Part shown: in pieces, positions 18,750 through 26,088 of the stretch
Numbering within the stretch: the stretch's first letter is position 1
Layout of the letters: the number at the start of each line of letters is the position of its first letter
Position numbers and translations under genes: made by a program
The notes under the pieces: model-generated
What the model saw: only the letters and a program-made list of their open reading frames with translations
Database searches by the model: none
Told to the model about the DNA's origin: nothing
Source of the DNA: Glycomyces niveus
Lineage (GTDB): Bacteria; Actinomycetota; Actinomycetes; Mycobacteriales; Micromonosporaceae
Direction of reading: 5' to 3'
Assembly: GCF_017592475.1 (NCBI RefSeq)
Contig: NZ_JAGFNP010000017.1
Span: 1-64,000, forward strand
DNA length: 64,000 nucleotides

Positions 18750-18908
18750 GCCCAAAGGGATCTCCAGACCTGATGTGACGAGCGGGTGCCAGGGTGACCG
18801 GAAGAAAGCATAGGGGGTTGGCACACTCTGGGGATTCACGCCCCTCAGGGCGGCCGTAAAGTTCTTCTCACAAGCACGGAACACTTCTCAACTAAGGATG
18901 GAAGAGCT

Positions 18909-19565
18909 ATGAGCGAGTACGACGAGACCGCGGTCGAAGAAGACGTCGCCGCCGAGGACTACACCGCCGAGGAAGAGGTCGTCACCGAGGACTACGCCGC
19001 GGACGAGACCTACGAGGACACGTACGACGAGTCCCCCGTCTCCACCGTCACCGAGACCTTCGACGTCGACGGCGACGGCTTCGAGGACTCCACCATCTCC
19101 TCCGACGGCGTCACCCTGATCGACGCCGACGGCGACGGCGACGCCGAGGGCATGGCGGTCGACTACGACGGCGACGGCGTCTCCGACGAGCTGTCGCTCG
19201 ACACCGACGGCGACGGCACCATCGAGTCCTTCGCCTCGGACAGCGACGGCGACGGCATGCTCGACACCTACGAGTCGGACACCGACGGCGACGGCCTGAC
19301 CGACCAGGTCTCGGCCGACACGAACGCCGACGGCTACATCGACTCGGTCGCCACCGACTCGAACGCGGACGGCTACGCCGACACCGTGATCGCGGACTAC
19401 GACGGCGACGGCCTGGTGGACGAGATGTCCCTCGACACGAACGCCGACGGCATCACCGACGCCGTGATCTCGGACAGCGACGCCGACGGCTTCCTCGACA
19501 CCGCCTACACCGAGGCCGTGCCGGAGGGCGACTCCTTCCAGTCGCAGACCGGTCAGGTCATCTAA
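18909..19565 (+). CDS. Acidic protein of tandem calcium-loop-like repeats
   Basis: A 218-residue, extremely acidic protein. After a Glu/Asp-rich start (residues 1-50) come about eleven consecutive 12-14-residue units of the form D-x-D-G-D-G-x-x-D or D-x-N-A-D-G, for example VDYDGDGVSDEL, SDTDGDGLTDQV and TDSNADGYADTV. Such loops bind calcium in thrombospondin type 3, dockerin and EF-hand-like proteins. No signal peptide, lipobox or membrane segment is visible, which is odd because such repeats are usually extracellular. GGATGGAAGAG precedes the ATG. It is monocistronic, ending at a strong bidirectional hairpin. A role in calcium buffering is speculative. Confidence 0.8.
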   Translation: MSEYDETAVEEDVAAEDYTAEEEVVTEDYAADETYEDTYDESPVSTVTETFDVDGDGFEDSTISSDGVTLIDADGDGDAEGMAVDYDGDGVSDELSLDTDGDGTIESFASDSDGDGMLDTYESDTDGDGLTDQVSADTNADGYIDSVATDSNADGYADTVIADYDGDGLVDEMSLDTNADGITDAVISDSDADGFLDTAYTEAVPEGDSFQSQTGQVI

Positions 19566-19614
19566 CAACCGAGCGTTCCGATGCCTGGACACCCCTAGGC
19601 TCGCTCGCCCTCAT

Positions 19615-19650
19615 AGCGAAGGCCGGATGCACCGCATCCGGCCTCTTCGC
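19615..19650. terminator. Bidirectional terminator between the Asp-repeat gene and folE
   Basis: GGCCGGATGC (19621-19630), loop ACC, and its perfect complement (19634-19643), extended by GCGAA and TTCGC on the outside. It lies between convergent genes and can serve both. Confidence 0.8.
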
Positions 19651-19681
19651 GTTCCCCTGGGCAGACAGGGCGTCGCCCGGG

Positions 19682-20323
19682 TCAGTTGGTGGTGCCGCGC
19701 AGGAGCGCCATCGCCTCGGCGCGGGTGCGCGCGTCGGACTGCATGATCCCGCGCACTGCGGACGTGATGGTCTTCGCGCCCTGCTTCCTGATGCCGCGCA
19801 TGGACATGCAGGTGTGCTCGCATTCGACGACGACGATGACGCCGCTCGCTTCGAGCGACGCGTACAGCTGGTCGGCGATCTGGCTCGTGAACCGCTCCTG
19901 CACCTGCGGGCGCTTGGCGTACACCTCGACGAGGCGGGCGAGTTTGGAGAGGCCGACGATCTTCCCGGCGGGGCCGGGGATGTAGCCGACGTGGGCGACG
20001 CCGGTGAACGGCAGCAGGTGGTGCTCGCAGAAGGACTGCACGTCGATCTCGCGCACGAGGATGAACTCGTCGTGGTTCTCGTCGAAGGAGGTCTTGAGCA
20101 CTTCGGCGGGGTCGACGCGCAGGCCGGCGAAGAGTTCGGCGTACGCGCGGGCGACGCGGCGCGGGGTCTCCTGGAGGCCCTGGCGGTCGGGGTCCTCGCC
20201 GATCGCCATGAGGATCTCCCGGACGGCGGCTTCGATCCGCTCGAGGTCAACCGCGTCTTCGACGGGGCTGCCGTTGATGCGGCCGTCGATGAGGCGCGCG
20301 GCCAGGTTGTCGAGTTCAGCCAT
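19682..20323 (-). CDS. folE: GTP cyclohydrolase I
   Basis: A 213-residue protein of normal FolE length. The signature DVQSFCEHHLLPFTG contains the zinc ligands Cys and His, and VVECEHTCMSMRG the third ligand Cys. GRINGSPVEDAVDLERIEAAVREIL opens the helical N-terminus; QETPRRVARAYAELF is the conserved helix. It makes 7,8-dihydroneopterin triphosphate from GTP, the first step of folate synthesis. It lies downstream of ftsH, as in other actinobacteria, but a strong hairpin separates them, so it probably has its own promoter. Confidence 0.97.
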   Translation of the reverse strand: MAELDNLAARLIDGRINGSPVEDAVDLERIEAAVREILMAIGEDPDRQGLQETPRRVARAYAELFAGLRVDPAEVLKTSFDENHDEFILVREIDVQSFCEHHLLPFTGVAHVGYIPGPAGKIVGLSKLARLVEVYAKRPQVQERFTSQIADQLYASLEASGVIVVVECEHTCMSMRGIRKQGAKTITSAVRGIMQSDARTRAEAMALLRGTTN

Positions 20324-20387
20324 CGCACAAGCTTACGACGTATCACTGACAACACCAGTGGCCTCGGCCATCAGGTGGACGCGGAAC

Positions 20388-20415
20388 GGCCCCTCCACCT
20401 GCAGGTGGAGGGGCC
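20388..20415 (-). terminator. Perfect 28-bp palindrome after ftsH
   Basis: GGCCCCTCCACCTG with its exact complement forms a long GC-rich hairpin, 26 bp after the ftsH stop and about 65 bp before folE. Probably the ftsH terminator. Confidence 0.8.
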
Positions 20416-20440
20416 GCTGCGTGAATGTCGTCACTGCCGG

Positions 20441-22420
20441 TTACGGCTGCGGGGTCTGCCCTTCGGTGGAGGGCCCGACCTCGATGCCCTCTTCGGGGCC
20501 TTCGGCGGGCTTGGAGCCGTTCGGGGTGGAGACGGGCGGTTCGCCGAGCTTGCGCTTGGCGGTGCCGTTGAACGGGGACATCGGCGGGCGCTTGACCACG
20601 CGGGTCGCGATCCGCTCGAGGTCCTCGGTGTTCAGCGTCTCCTTCTCGAGGAGCTCGGTGACCATCTGGTCCAGGACGTCGCGGTATTCGGTGACGATCG
20701 CGTACGCCTCGTCGTGGGCGATCTCGATGAGGGCCCTGACCTCGGCGTCGATGTCGGCGGCGACGTCGTCGGAGTAGTCCTTCTGGTGCCCGTACTCGCG
20801 GCCGAGGAACGGCTCGGAGCCGCCGGAGCCGTACTTGACGGCGCCGAGCTTGGCGGACATGCCGTACTCGGTGACCATCGCACGGGCGACCTTGGTGGCC
20901 TTCTCGATGTCGTTGGACGCGCCGGTGGTCGGGTCGTGGTAGACCAGCTCTTCGGCGGCGCGGCCGCCGAGCGCGTACGCGAGCGTGTCGATCATCTCCG
21001 AGCGCGTCTGCGTGTACTTGTCCTCGGTGGGCAGCACGAGCGTGTGGCCGAGGGAGCGGCCGCGCGGGAGGATCGTGAGCTTGTGGACGGGCGCGGCGTG
21101 CGGGAGCGCGTGGGCGACGAGCGCGTGCCCGGCCTCGTGGTAGGCGGTCATCTTCTTCTCGGCGTCGCCCATGACGCGGCCCTTGCGCTCGGGTCCGGCG
21201 ATGACGCGGTCGATGGCCTCTTCGAGGGACGCGGCCGAGATCGCCTTCTCGTTGTGGCGGGCGGTCAGGAGCGCGGCCTCGTTGATGACGTTCTCGAGGT
21301 CGGCGCCGGAGAAGCCCGGCGTGCGGCGCGCGATGGTCTCGAACTCGACGTTCGGGACGAACGGCTTGCCCTTGGCGTGGACGGCCAGGATCGCTTGGCG
21401 CCCTTCCTTGTCGGGGGCGTCGACGGGGATCTGGCGGTCGAAGCGGCCGGGCCGCAGCAGGGCCGGGTCGAGGATGTCGGGGCGGTTGGTGGCGGCGATG
21501 AGGATGACGCCGCCGCGCGTGTCGAAGCCGTCCATCTCGACGAGGAGCTGGTTGAGGGTCTGCTCGCGCTCGTCGTGGCCGCCGCCCATGCCGGCGCCGC
21601 GGTGGCGGCCGACGGCGTCGATCTCGTCGACGAACACGATCGCGGGGGCGTTCTCCTTGGCCTGGGTGAACAGGTCGCGGACGCGGCTGGCGCCGACGCC
21701 GACGAACATCTCGACGAAATCGGAGCCGGAGATGGAGTAGAACGGGACCCCGGCCTCGCCGGCGACGGCGCGCGCGAGGAGGGTCTTGCCGGTGCCGGGA
21801 GGGCCGAACAGGAGGACGCCCTTGGGGATCTTCGCGCCGATCTCCTGGTACTTCTTCGGGTCCTCGAGGAAGTCCTTGATCTCGCGGAGCTCCTCGACGG
21901 CCTCGTCCGCGCCGGCCACGTCGTCGAACGTGGTCTTCGGGGTGTCCTTGGACACCATCTTGGCCTTGGACTTGCCGAAGTTGAGGACCCGCGAGCCGCC
22001 GCCCTGCATCTGCGACATGAAGAACAGCAGCAGGAGGACGATGAGCACGATCGGGAGGAGGCTCAGCAGGAACGACACGAACACGGAGGTCTCGTTGACC
22101 TCGGTGTCGAACTTGACGCCCGCGTCCTCGAGCTCGGTGGCGACGGTCTCCATCATCCCGGCCGGGAGGTACGCCTCGACCTGGCTGCCGTCGCTCTTGG
22201 TGAGCTGGACCAGCTGCTCCTTGTCGAGGAGGTTGGCCTCCTTGACGTTGCCGTCGTTGATGTCCTTGAGGACTTCGGAGGTCGTGGCCTCCTCGTAGTC
22301 GGAGCCGCCGGACCAGAAGCTGCCGATCAGGACCGCGATGAGGGCGATGAGCACGATCCAGACGAGCGGCCTGCGGAAGAACCGCTTCCGCTCAGGTGTG
22401 GGTCTCCCGGCGTCGACCAC
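20441..22420 (-). CDS. ftsH: ATP-dependent zinc metalloprotease FtsH
   Basis: A 659-residue membrane AAA+ protease. It has an N-terminal helix RPLVWIVLIALIAVLIGSFW, a roughly 90-residue external domain, a second helix (FLLSLLPIVLIVLLLLFFM), Walker A GPPGTGKT near residue 205, Walker B IVFVDEIDAVGRHRG, the SRH (ATNRPDILDPALLRPGRFD), and the zinc site HEAGH near residue 425. It degrades misfolded membrane and regulatory proteins. The C-terminal tail is Pro/Gly/Glu-rich. GTG at 22420 follows GGAGG by about 7 bases; the open frame further upstream is not coding. In relatives hpt lies just before it in the same direction; here hpt is inverted. Confidence 0.97.
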   Translation of the reverse strand: MVDAGRPTPERKRFFRRPLVWIVLIALIAVLIGSFWSGGSDYEEATTSEVLKDINDGNVKEANLLDKEQLVQLTKSDGSQVEAYLPAGMMETVATELEDAGVKFDTEVNETSVFVSFLLSLLPIVLIVLLLLFFMSQMQGGGSRVLNFGKSKAKMVSKDTPKTTFDDVAGADEAVEELREIKDFLEDPKKYQEIGAKIPKGVLLFGPPGTGKTLLARAVAGEAGVPFYSISGSDFVEMFVGVGASRVRDLFTQAKENAPAIVFVDEIDAVGRHRGAGMGGGHDEREQTLNQLLVEMDGFDTRGGVILIAATNRPDILDPALLRPGRFDRQIPVDAPDKEGRQAILAVHAKGKPFVPNVEFETIARRTPGFSGADLENVINEAALLTARHNEKAISAASLEEAIDRVIAGPERKGRVMGDAEKKMTAYHEAGHALVAHALPHAAPVHKLTILPRGRSLGHTLVLPTEDKYTQTRSEMIDTLAYALGGRAAEELVYHDPTTGASNDIEKATKVARAMVTEYGMSAKLGAVKYGSGGSEPFLGREYGHQKDYSDDVAADIDAEVRALIEIAHDEAYAIVTEYRDVLDQMVTELLEKETLNTEDLERIATRVVKRPPMSPFNGTAKRKLGEPPVSTPNGSKPAEGPEEGIEVGPSTEGQTPQP

Positions 22421-22700
22421 TCGTTTCCTCCTGCGTAATTCGCGTTCTCGAGAGCGATGCTGTCTCGTTCGCGGCTCGCTAGCTTCACCGCGGCCCCACA
22501 GGGTTTCCTGGGCTGCAGGGCTGGACAACTCGAACGTACACGGTGCGGAGGTCCGACGTCCCGCAGCGTCAGCACCCCTGGCCCGTCGCGACGGATACCG
22601 CCTTACCCCGCCGGCTGATAGACCGTAATTAGTACCACGGGCGGGTTGAGTTCGCCCACCCAAGCCAGCGCCGCGGGCGATCGGGTGGCACCCTTGTTAC

Positions 22701-23336
22701 ATGACGTCGGAGCTAGCCAGCCCACCTTCCGTCCCGTCCGCTGCAGCGCGGGACGCGGTGTTCGATCCTGATTCGTGGTACGCCGAGGAGATCGAGCGCA
22801 CCATCATCACCGAAGACGAGATCCGAGCGAAGGTCGCCGAACTCGGCGCCCGCGTCTCGGCCGACTACGCCGACGGCGTGCTCGAGGACGGCGACGAGCT
22901 GCTGCTCGTGGGCGTGTTCAAGGGGGCGGTCATGTTCATGGCCGACTTCGCGAGGGCGCTGAGCGTGCCGGTGAAGATGGAGTTCATGGCGCTGTCCTCG
23001 TACGGGAGCTCGACGACCTCGTCGGGGACCGTGCGCATCCTCAAGGACATCGACTCCGATGTGACCGGGAAGCACATCCTCGTGGTCGAGGACATCATCG
23101 ACTCGGGGCTCACCCTCGACTGGCTGCTGAAGTACCTGGAGGGCCTGCAGCCCGCCTCGGTCTCGGTGGTCTCGATGCTCCGCAAGCCGGGCGTCCAGCG
23201 GGTCGACATCCCCGTCAAGTACCTGGGCTTCGACATCCCGAACGAGTTCGTCGTCGGCTACGGCCTCGACTACGCCGAGCGCTATCGCGAGCTCCCCTTC
23301 ATCGGCGTCCTCAACCCGGCGGTCTACCAGAAGTAA
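22701..23336 (+). CDS. hpt: Hypoxanthine phosphoribosyltransferase
   Basis: A 211-residue purine salvage enzyme that converts hypoxanthine or guanine plus PRPP to IMP or GMP. The PRPP-binding motif LVVEDIIDSGLTLDWL, the flexible-loop region MALSSYGSSTTSSG and the C-terminal base-contact segment FDIPNEFVVGYGLDYAERYRELPFIGVL are all present. A 25-residue N-terminal extension precedes the family start. The gene reads rightward, while tilS on one side and ftsH on the other read leftward; in most actinobacteria all three share a direction. It ends with a strong terminator. Confidence 0.97.
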   Translation: MTSELASPPSVPSAAARDAVFDPDSWYAEEIERTIITEDEIRAKVAELGARVSADYADGVLEDGDELLLVGVFKGAVMFMADFARALSVPVKMEFMALSSYGSSTTSSGTVRILKDIDSDVTGKHILVVEDIIDSGLTLDWLLKYLEGLQPASVSVVSMLRKPGVQRVDIPVKYLGFDIPNEFVVGYGLDYAERYRELPFIGVLNPAVYQK

Positions 23337-23378
23337 CTCCCGAGGACGCACCCCAGCGCCCTCCCCACTCCCGTCCCC

Positions 23379-23405
23379 GACGGCCCGCGCCCCGCGCGGG
23401 CCGTC
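23379..23405 (+). terminator. Terminator after hpt
   Basis: A 12-bp stem (GACGGCCCGCGC with its complement) and a 3-base loop, followed by CTTATTTATTT. This is the most classical intrinsic terminator in the window. Confidence 0.85.
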
Positions 23406-23450
23406 CTTATTTATTTCGCTACAAGCAGAACCCCACCGCCCGGCCCCCCG

Positions 23451-23525
23451 AATTGTCAGACCCGGATGTCAGGGTTTTGCCCGAGGGCGCCGAGAACGCG
23501 GGCGCCTGAGGCTCCGTGATGCCCG
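23451..23525. repeat. Intergenic repeat, copy 1
   Basis: About 75 bp that recur, roughly four-fifths identical by eye, at 23574-23648. The shared core is CAGGGTTTTGCC then GAGGGCGC. It lies between the hpt terminator and the tilS 3' end. Read on the minus strand both copies give a similar peptide pattern (EPQ-x-PAFSAP-x-GKTL), but no start or family supports a gene. Confidence 0.65.
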
Positions 23526-23573
23526 CCATCCAGCCCCGAACACGAGCGCCCCGCGCGACCTGTTCGAAGCCGC

Positions 23574-23648
23574 GAATGTCGCACCCGCATGCCAGGGTCT
23601 TGCCAGGGGGCGCTGAAAACGCGGGCGTCTGAGGCTCAGTGCTGCCCC
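23574..23648. repeat. Intergenic repeat, copy 2, overlapping the tilS end
   Basis: Second copy, offset 123 bp from the first. Its last 13 bases include the tilS stop codon (23636-23638), so one copy may have arisen by duplication of the tilS 3' end, or tilS may have taken its stop from the repeat. Confidence 0.65.
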
Positions 23649-24658
23649 GGATCCGACCAGCCCGGCGCACCGGGCACCGCCGTCAGACGGCCGCCGCTGC
23701 GCCGCACCTCGATCCCTCCGGGAAGGAACGTCGGACCCTGGCCGCGCCAAGCCGCGACCAGCGCGTCGACCGCCTCGAGATGCCGGTGGTTCAGCGCCGA
23801 CCCGTCGACCCCCGCCTCGAGCACCCACGCCCGCAGCACCCGCTGCCGCACCGGCCCGGCCAGCGCCGCGACCCGCTTCGCATCGAGCCCACCGGCCTCG
23901 ACCTCGCCCGCAGCGCCCTCGACCCGACACGCCTCCAGCGCCTCCCGCGCCACGCCGTCCAGATAATCAGTGTCGGCCCCGACGAGCGCCGCCGTCTGCG
24001 CGAGGTTCGCCACGACGTCCTCGCCGAGCGTCGCCGCCAGCACGTCCATCGCGGGCCGCAGCGCCGACCGCAGGAACCGCGGGTCCGCATTGTGCGGGTC
24101 CGCCCACGGCTCGAGCCCGCGCTCGGCGCACGCCGCGTGCGTGTCCGCCCGCGAGACGCCCAGCAGCGGCCGCCGGTACACGCCCCGGACCGCCCGCATC
24201 CCGGCGATCCCGCGCGGCCCGCCGCCGCGCGCGAGCGCGAGCAGCACCGTCTCGGCCTGGTCGTCCCTGGTGTGCCCCAAGAGGATCGCGCTGGCGCCGT
24301 GCCGCCGCGCGGCCTCGTCCAGCGCCGCGTACCGGGCCGCTCGAGCGGCCGCCTCCGGCCCGCCCGCACCGCCGACGTCGACCGCAATTGCCAGTGCGGG
24401 TTCGAATCCCACACGGTTAGCCCACTCGACGACCGCCGCCGCGCGTTCCCGCGAACCCTCTTGCAGTCCATGGTCGACGGTCACGAGCCCGGCCCGCAGG
24501 CCCATGCGCGGCGCGCAGAACGCGAGCGTGTCGGCGAGCGCGAGCGAGTCGGGTCCGCCCGAGCAGGCGGCGAGGACGAGCGATCCGTCGGGCAGGTCGG
24601 CGATCGCGTCGCGGACGGCGACGCGCAGGCGCGCCACCGCCGGCGGCAGTTTCGCCAT
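23636..24658 (-). CDS. tilS: tRNA(Ile)-lysidine synthase
   Basis: A 340-residue N-type ATP pyrophosphatase that adds lysine to the wobble C34 of tRNA-Ile(CAU). The P-loop CSGGPDSLAL is at residues 32-41. HGASAILLGHTRDDQAETVLLALARGGG and the following GIAGMRAVRGVYRRPLLGVSRADTHAACAERGL are family hallmarks. The C-terminal domain is short, as in actinobacterial TilS. The ATG at 24658 gives the standard start; the metalloprotease gene ends 5 bp upstream, so they form an operon. Third-base preference flips from C to G near 24500, within the gene. Confidence 0.95.
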   Translation of the reverse strand: MAKLPPAVARLRVAVRDAIADLPDGSLVLAACSGGPDSLALADTLAFCAPRMGLRAGLVTVDHGLQEGSRERAAAVVEWANRVGFEPALAIAVDVGGAGGPEAAARAARYAALDEAARRHGASAILLGHTRDDQAETVLLALARGGGPRGIAGMRAVRGVYRRPLLGVSRADTHAACAERGLEPWADPHNADPRFLRSALRPAMDVLAATLGEDVVANLAQTAALVGADTDYLDGVAREALEACRVEGAAGEVEAGGLDAKRVAALAGPVRQRVLRAWVLEAGVDGSALNHRHLEAVDALVAAWRGQGPTFLPGGIEVRRSGGRLTAVPGAPGWSDPGQH

Positions 24659-24663
24659 GCCGG

Positions 24664-25782
24664 TCAGCCGTGCCTGGCGCCGAGCCGCTGCGGCGCGAGG
24701 CCCTGGCCTCGCAGGACGCGCGCGATCCACCGGTCGGGGTGGTCGATCTCGGTCTCGGTGGGCAGGTGCTCGGGGCGTTCCCAGACGCGGTTGAAGCCGG
24801 TGACGCCGTGCTCGGCGACGACGTGGTCGACGAAGCGGCGGCCGGCCGCGTACTGCCGCATCTTGGCGTCGAGGCCGAGGAGCTGGCGCAGGAACCGCTG
24901 CAGGGTGGTCGGGTTGGCGCGGCGGCGGTCGAAGCGGCGGCGCAGGAGCGCGACGTGGTTGATGGCGGTGCGGCCGACGCCGTCCATGACGGATTCGGCG
25001 TGTCCCTCCAGCAGTGTCATGAGCGCTTGGATCTGCGAGATCGCTTCGCGCTGTTCAGGACTGGTGACCGCGGACATGACGTCGGTGCCGGGTGCCTCTT
25101 CGCGCGGCGGGCCGCCGCGTTCCTCTTCGCGGGCCGAGGCGAGGGCGCGGCGCACGGCCCGGGCGAGGCCGGAGGCGGTGGAGCGGTCGGGTTCGGCGGC
25201 GTCGAAGAACGCGTGGATGAGGTCGTGGAAGTGCCCGCGCATCCACGGGACGGCGGTGAACTGGGTGAGGTGCGCGGCCTCGTGCACGGCGATCCAGAGG
25301 CGGAACTCGCGCGAGGGCAGGCGCAGGCGGCGTTCGACTTCGACGATGTTGGGGGCGACGAAGAGGAGCCGCCCGCTGTCGGTGGAGAAGGTCTCGAACT
25401 GGCCGAGCACCCGGGAGGAGAGGAACGCGAGGACCGCGCCGGTCTGGACGCCGGTGAGCTTGGCGGCGGCCGGGACGGGCGCGTTCGGGTCGAGGTCTTC
25501 GGCGCCGAGTTCGGTGAGGAGGCGCCGGAATCCGGCGATGTTGGCCCGGCTCCAGCGGGTGCGGTCGACGACGTCGACGTTCACCGCGTGGCCGGGGACG
25601 AGTCCGGTGTAGTCGGTGACCAGGTCGATCGCGGTGCGGGCGTGCCGGTGGAGGTCGGCGACGACGTCGAGGGCGCCTTCGGGGCTCATGCGGGGGCCGC
25701 CGCGGCTGAAGGCGCGGGAGCAGGAGGCGGCGGTCTGCCAGTCGACGGACGGCAGCATCGGGTTTCCTGCGGGCGGCGCCAT
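24664..25782 (-). CDS. Zinc-dependent metalloprotease, DUF2342/COG5282 family
   Basis: A 372-residue protein of the actinobacterial family found next to tilS and dacB. The zinc motif HEAAH occurs in LWIAVHEAAHLTQFTAVPWMRGHF near residue 165, and a downstream Glu in LEGHAESVMDGVG may complete the site. There is no signal peptide. The physiological substrate is unknown. The stop lies 5 bp before tilS, so they are probably co-transcribed. In streptomycetes the same gene sits between dacB and tilS; here an amylase gene has been inserted between it and dacB. Confidence 0.9.
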   Translation of the reverse strand: MAPPAGNPMLPSVDWQTAASCSRAFSRGGPRMSPEGALDVVADLHRHARTAIDLVTDYTGLVPGHAVNVDVVDRTRWSRANIAGFRRLLTELGAEDLDPNAPVPAAAKLTGVQTGAVLAFLSSRVLGQFETFSTDSGRLLFVAPNIVEVERRLRLPSREFRLWIAVHEAAHLTQFTAVPWMRGHFHDLIHAFFDAAEPDRSTASGLARAVRRALASAREEERGGPPREEAPGTDVMSAVTSPEQREAISQIQALMTLLEGHAESVMDGVGRTAINHVALLRRRFDRRRANPTTLQRFLRQLLGLDAKMRQYAAGRRFVDHVVAEHGVTGFNRVWERPEHLPTETEIDHPDRWIARVLRGQGLAPQRLGARHG

Positions 25783-26088
25783 CGGACAAGCCTATCCATA
25801 GCGCAGTTGCGGCGCCACTGGCACGCGCAAGCGGGCGCGAACCGGCACGTTTCGGACCTGCGGCTCAAGCTTGACCGCGGCTGTTTGCCGCCGTTGCCGC
25901 CCGCCGTGCCGACCGCTTCCAGCAGGGGGAGCGGTTTGCGGCGGTTCGCCCGTGCCGCATTTCACTCACAGTGACAAAACGGATTCAAATATCGAACATC
26001 TTGAAACTATCGGACTCCGGATGCTACGTTCTTCTCGAGTCCGCAACATCTTGCAGTAATGCAGGCAGGAATTGCAAAGGGAGCAACG
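25783..26088. other. Divergent intergenic region, metalloprotease / amylase
   Basis: About 305 bp with no gene. The right half is AT-richer and holds the amylase promoter and TTGCA-type repeats; the left half must hold the metalloprotease-tilS promoter, for which I see no clear match. Confidence 0.55.
26001..26077 (+). promoter_or_regulatory. Alpha-amylase promoter and MalR-like repeats
   Basis: TTGAAA (26001-26006) and TACGTT (26025-26030), 18 bp apart, make a plausible sigma-70 promoter. Just downstream TTGCAG (26051), ATGCAG (26059) and TTGCAA (26072) resemble the TTGCAAG/CTTGCAG elements bound by MalR in streptomycete amylase promoters. Repression without maltodextrin is inferred. Confidence 0.5.

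Noticed and set aside
19814..22438. Long open frame antisense to folE and ftsH
   Set aside because: It mirrors the codon bias of ftsH on the other strand; the composition is Gly/Val/Asp/Arg-rich with no motif or RBS.
24389..24413. tRNA T-arm-like sequence (GCGGGTTCGAATCCCAC)
   Set aside because: It lies inside tilS coding sequence in frame (VGFEPALAIAV), and no acceptor, D or anticodon arm can be built around it.
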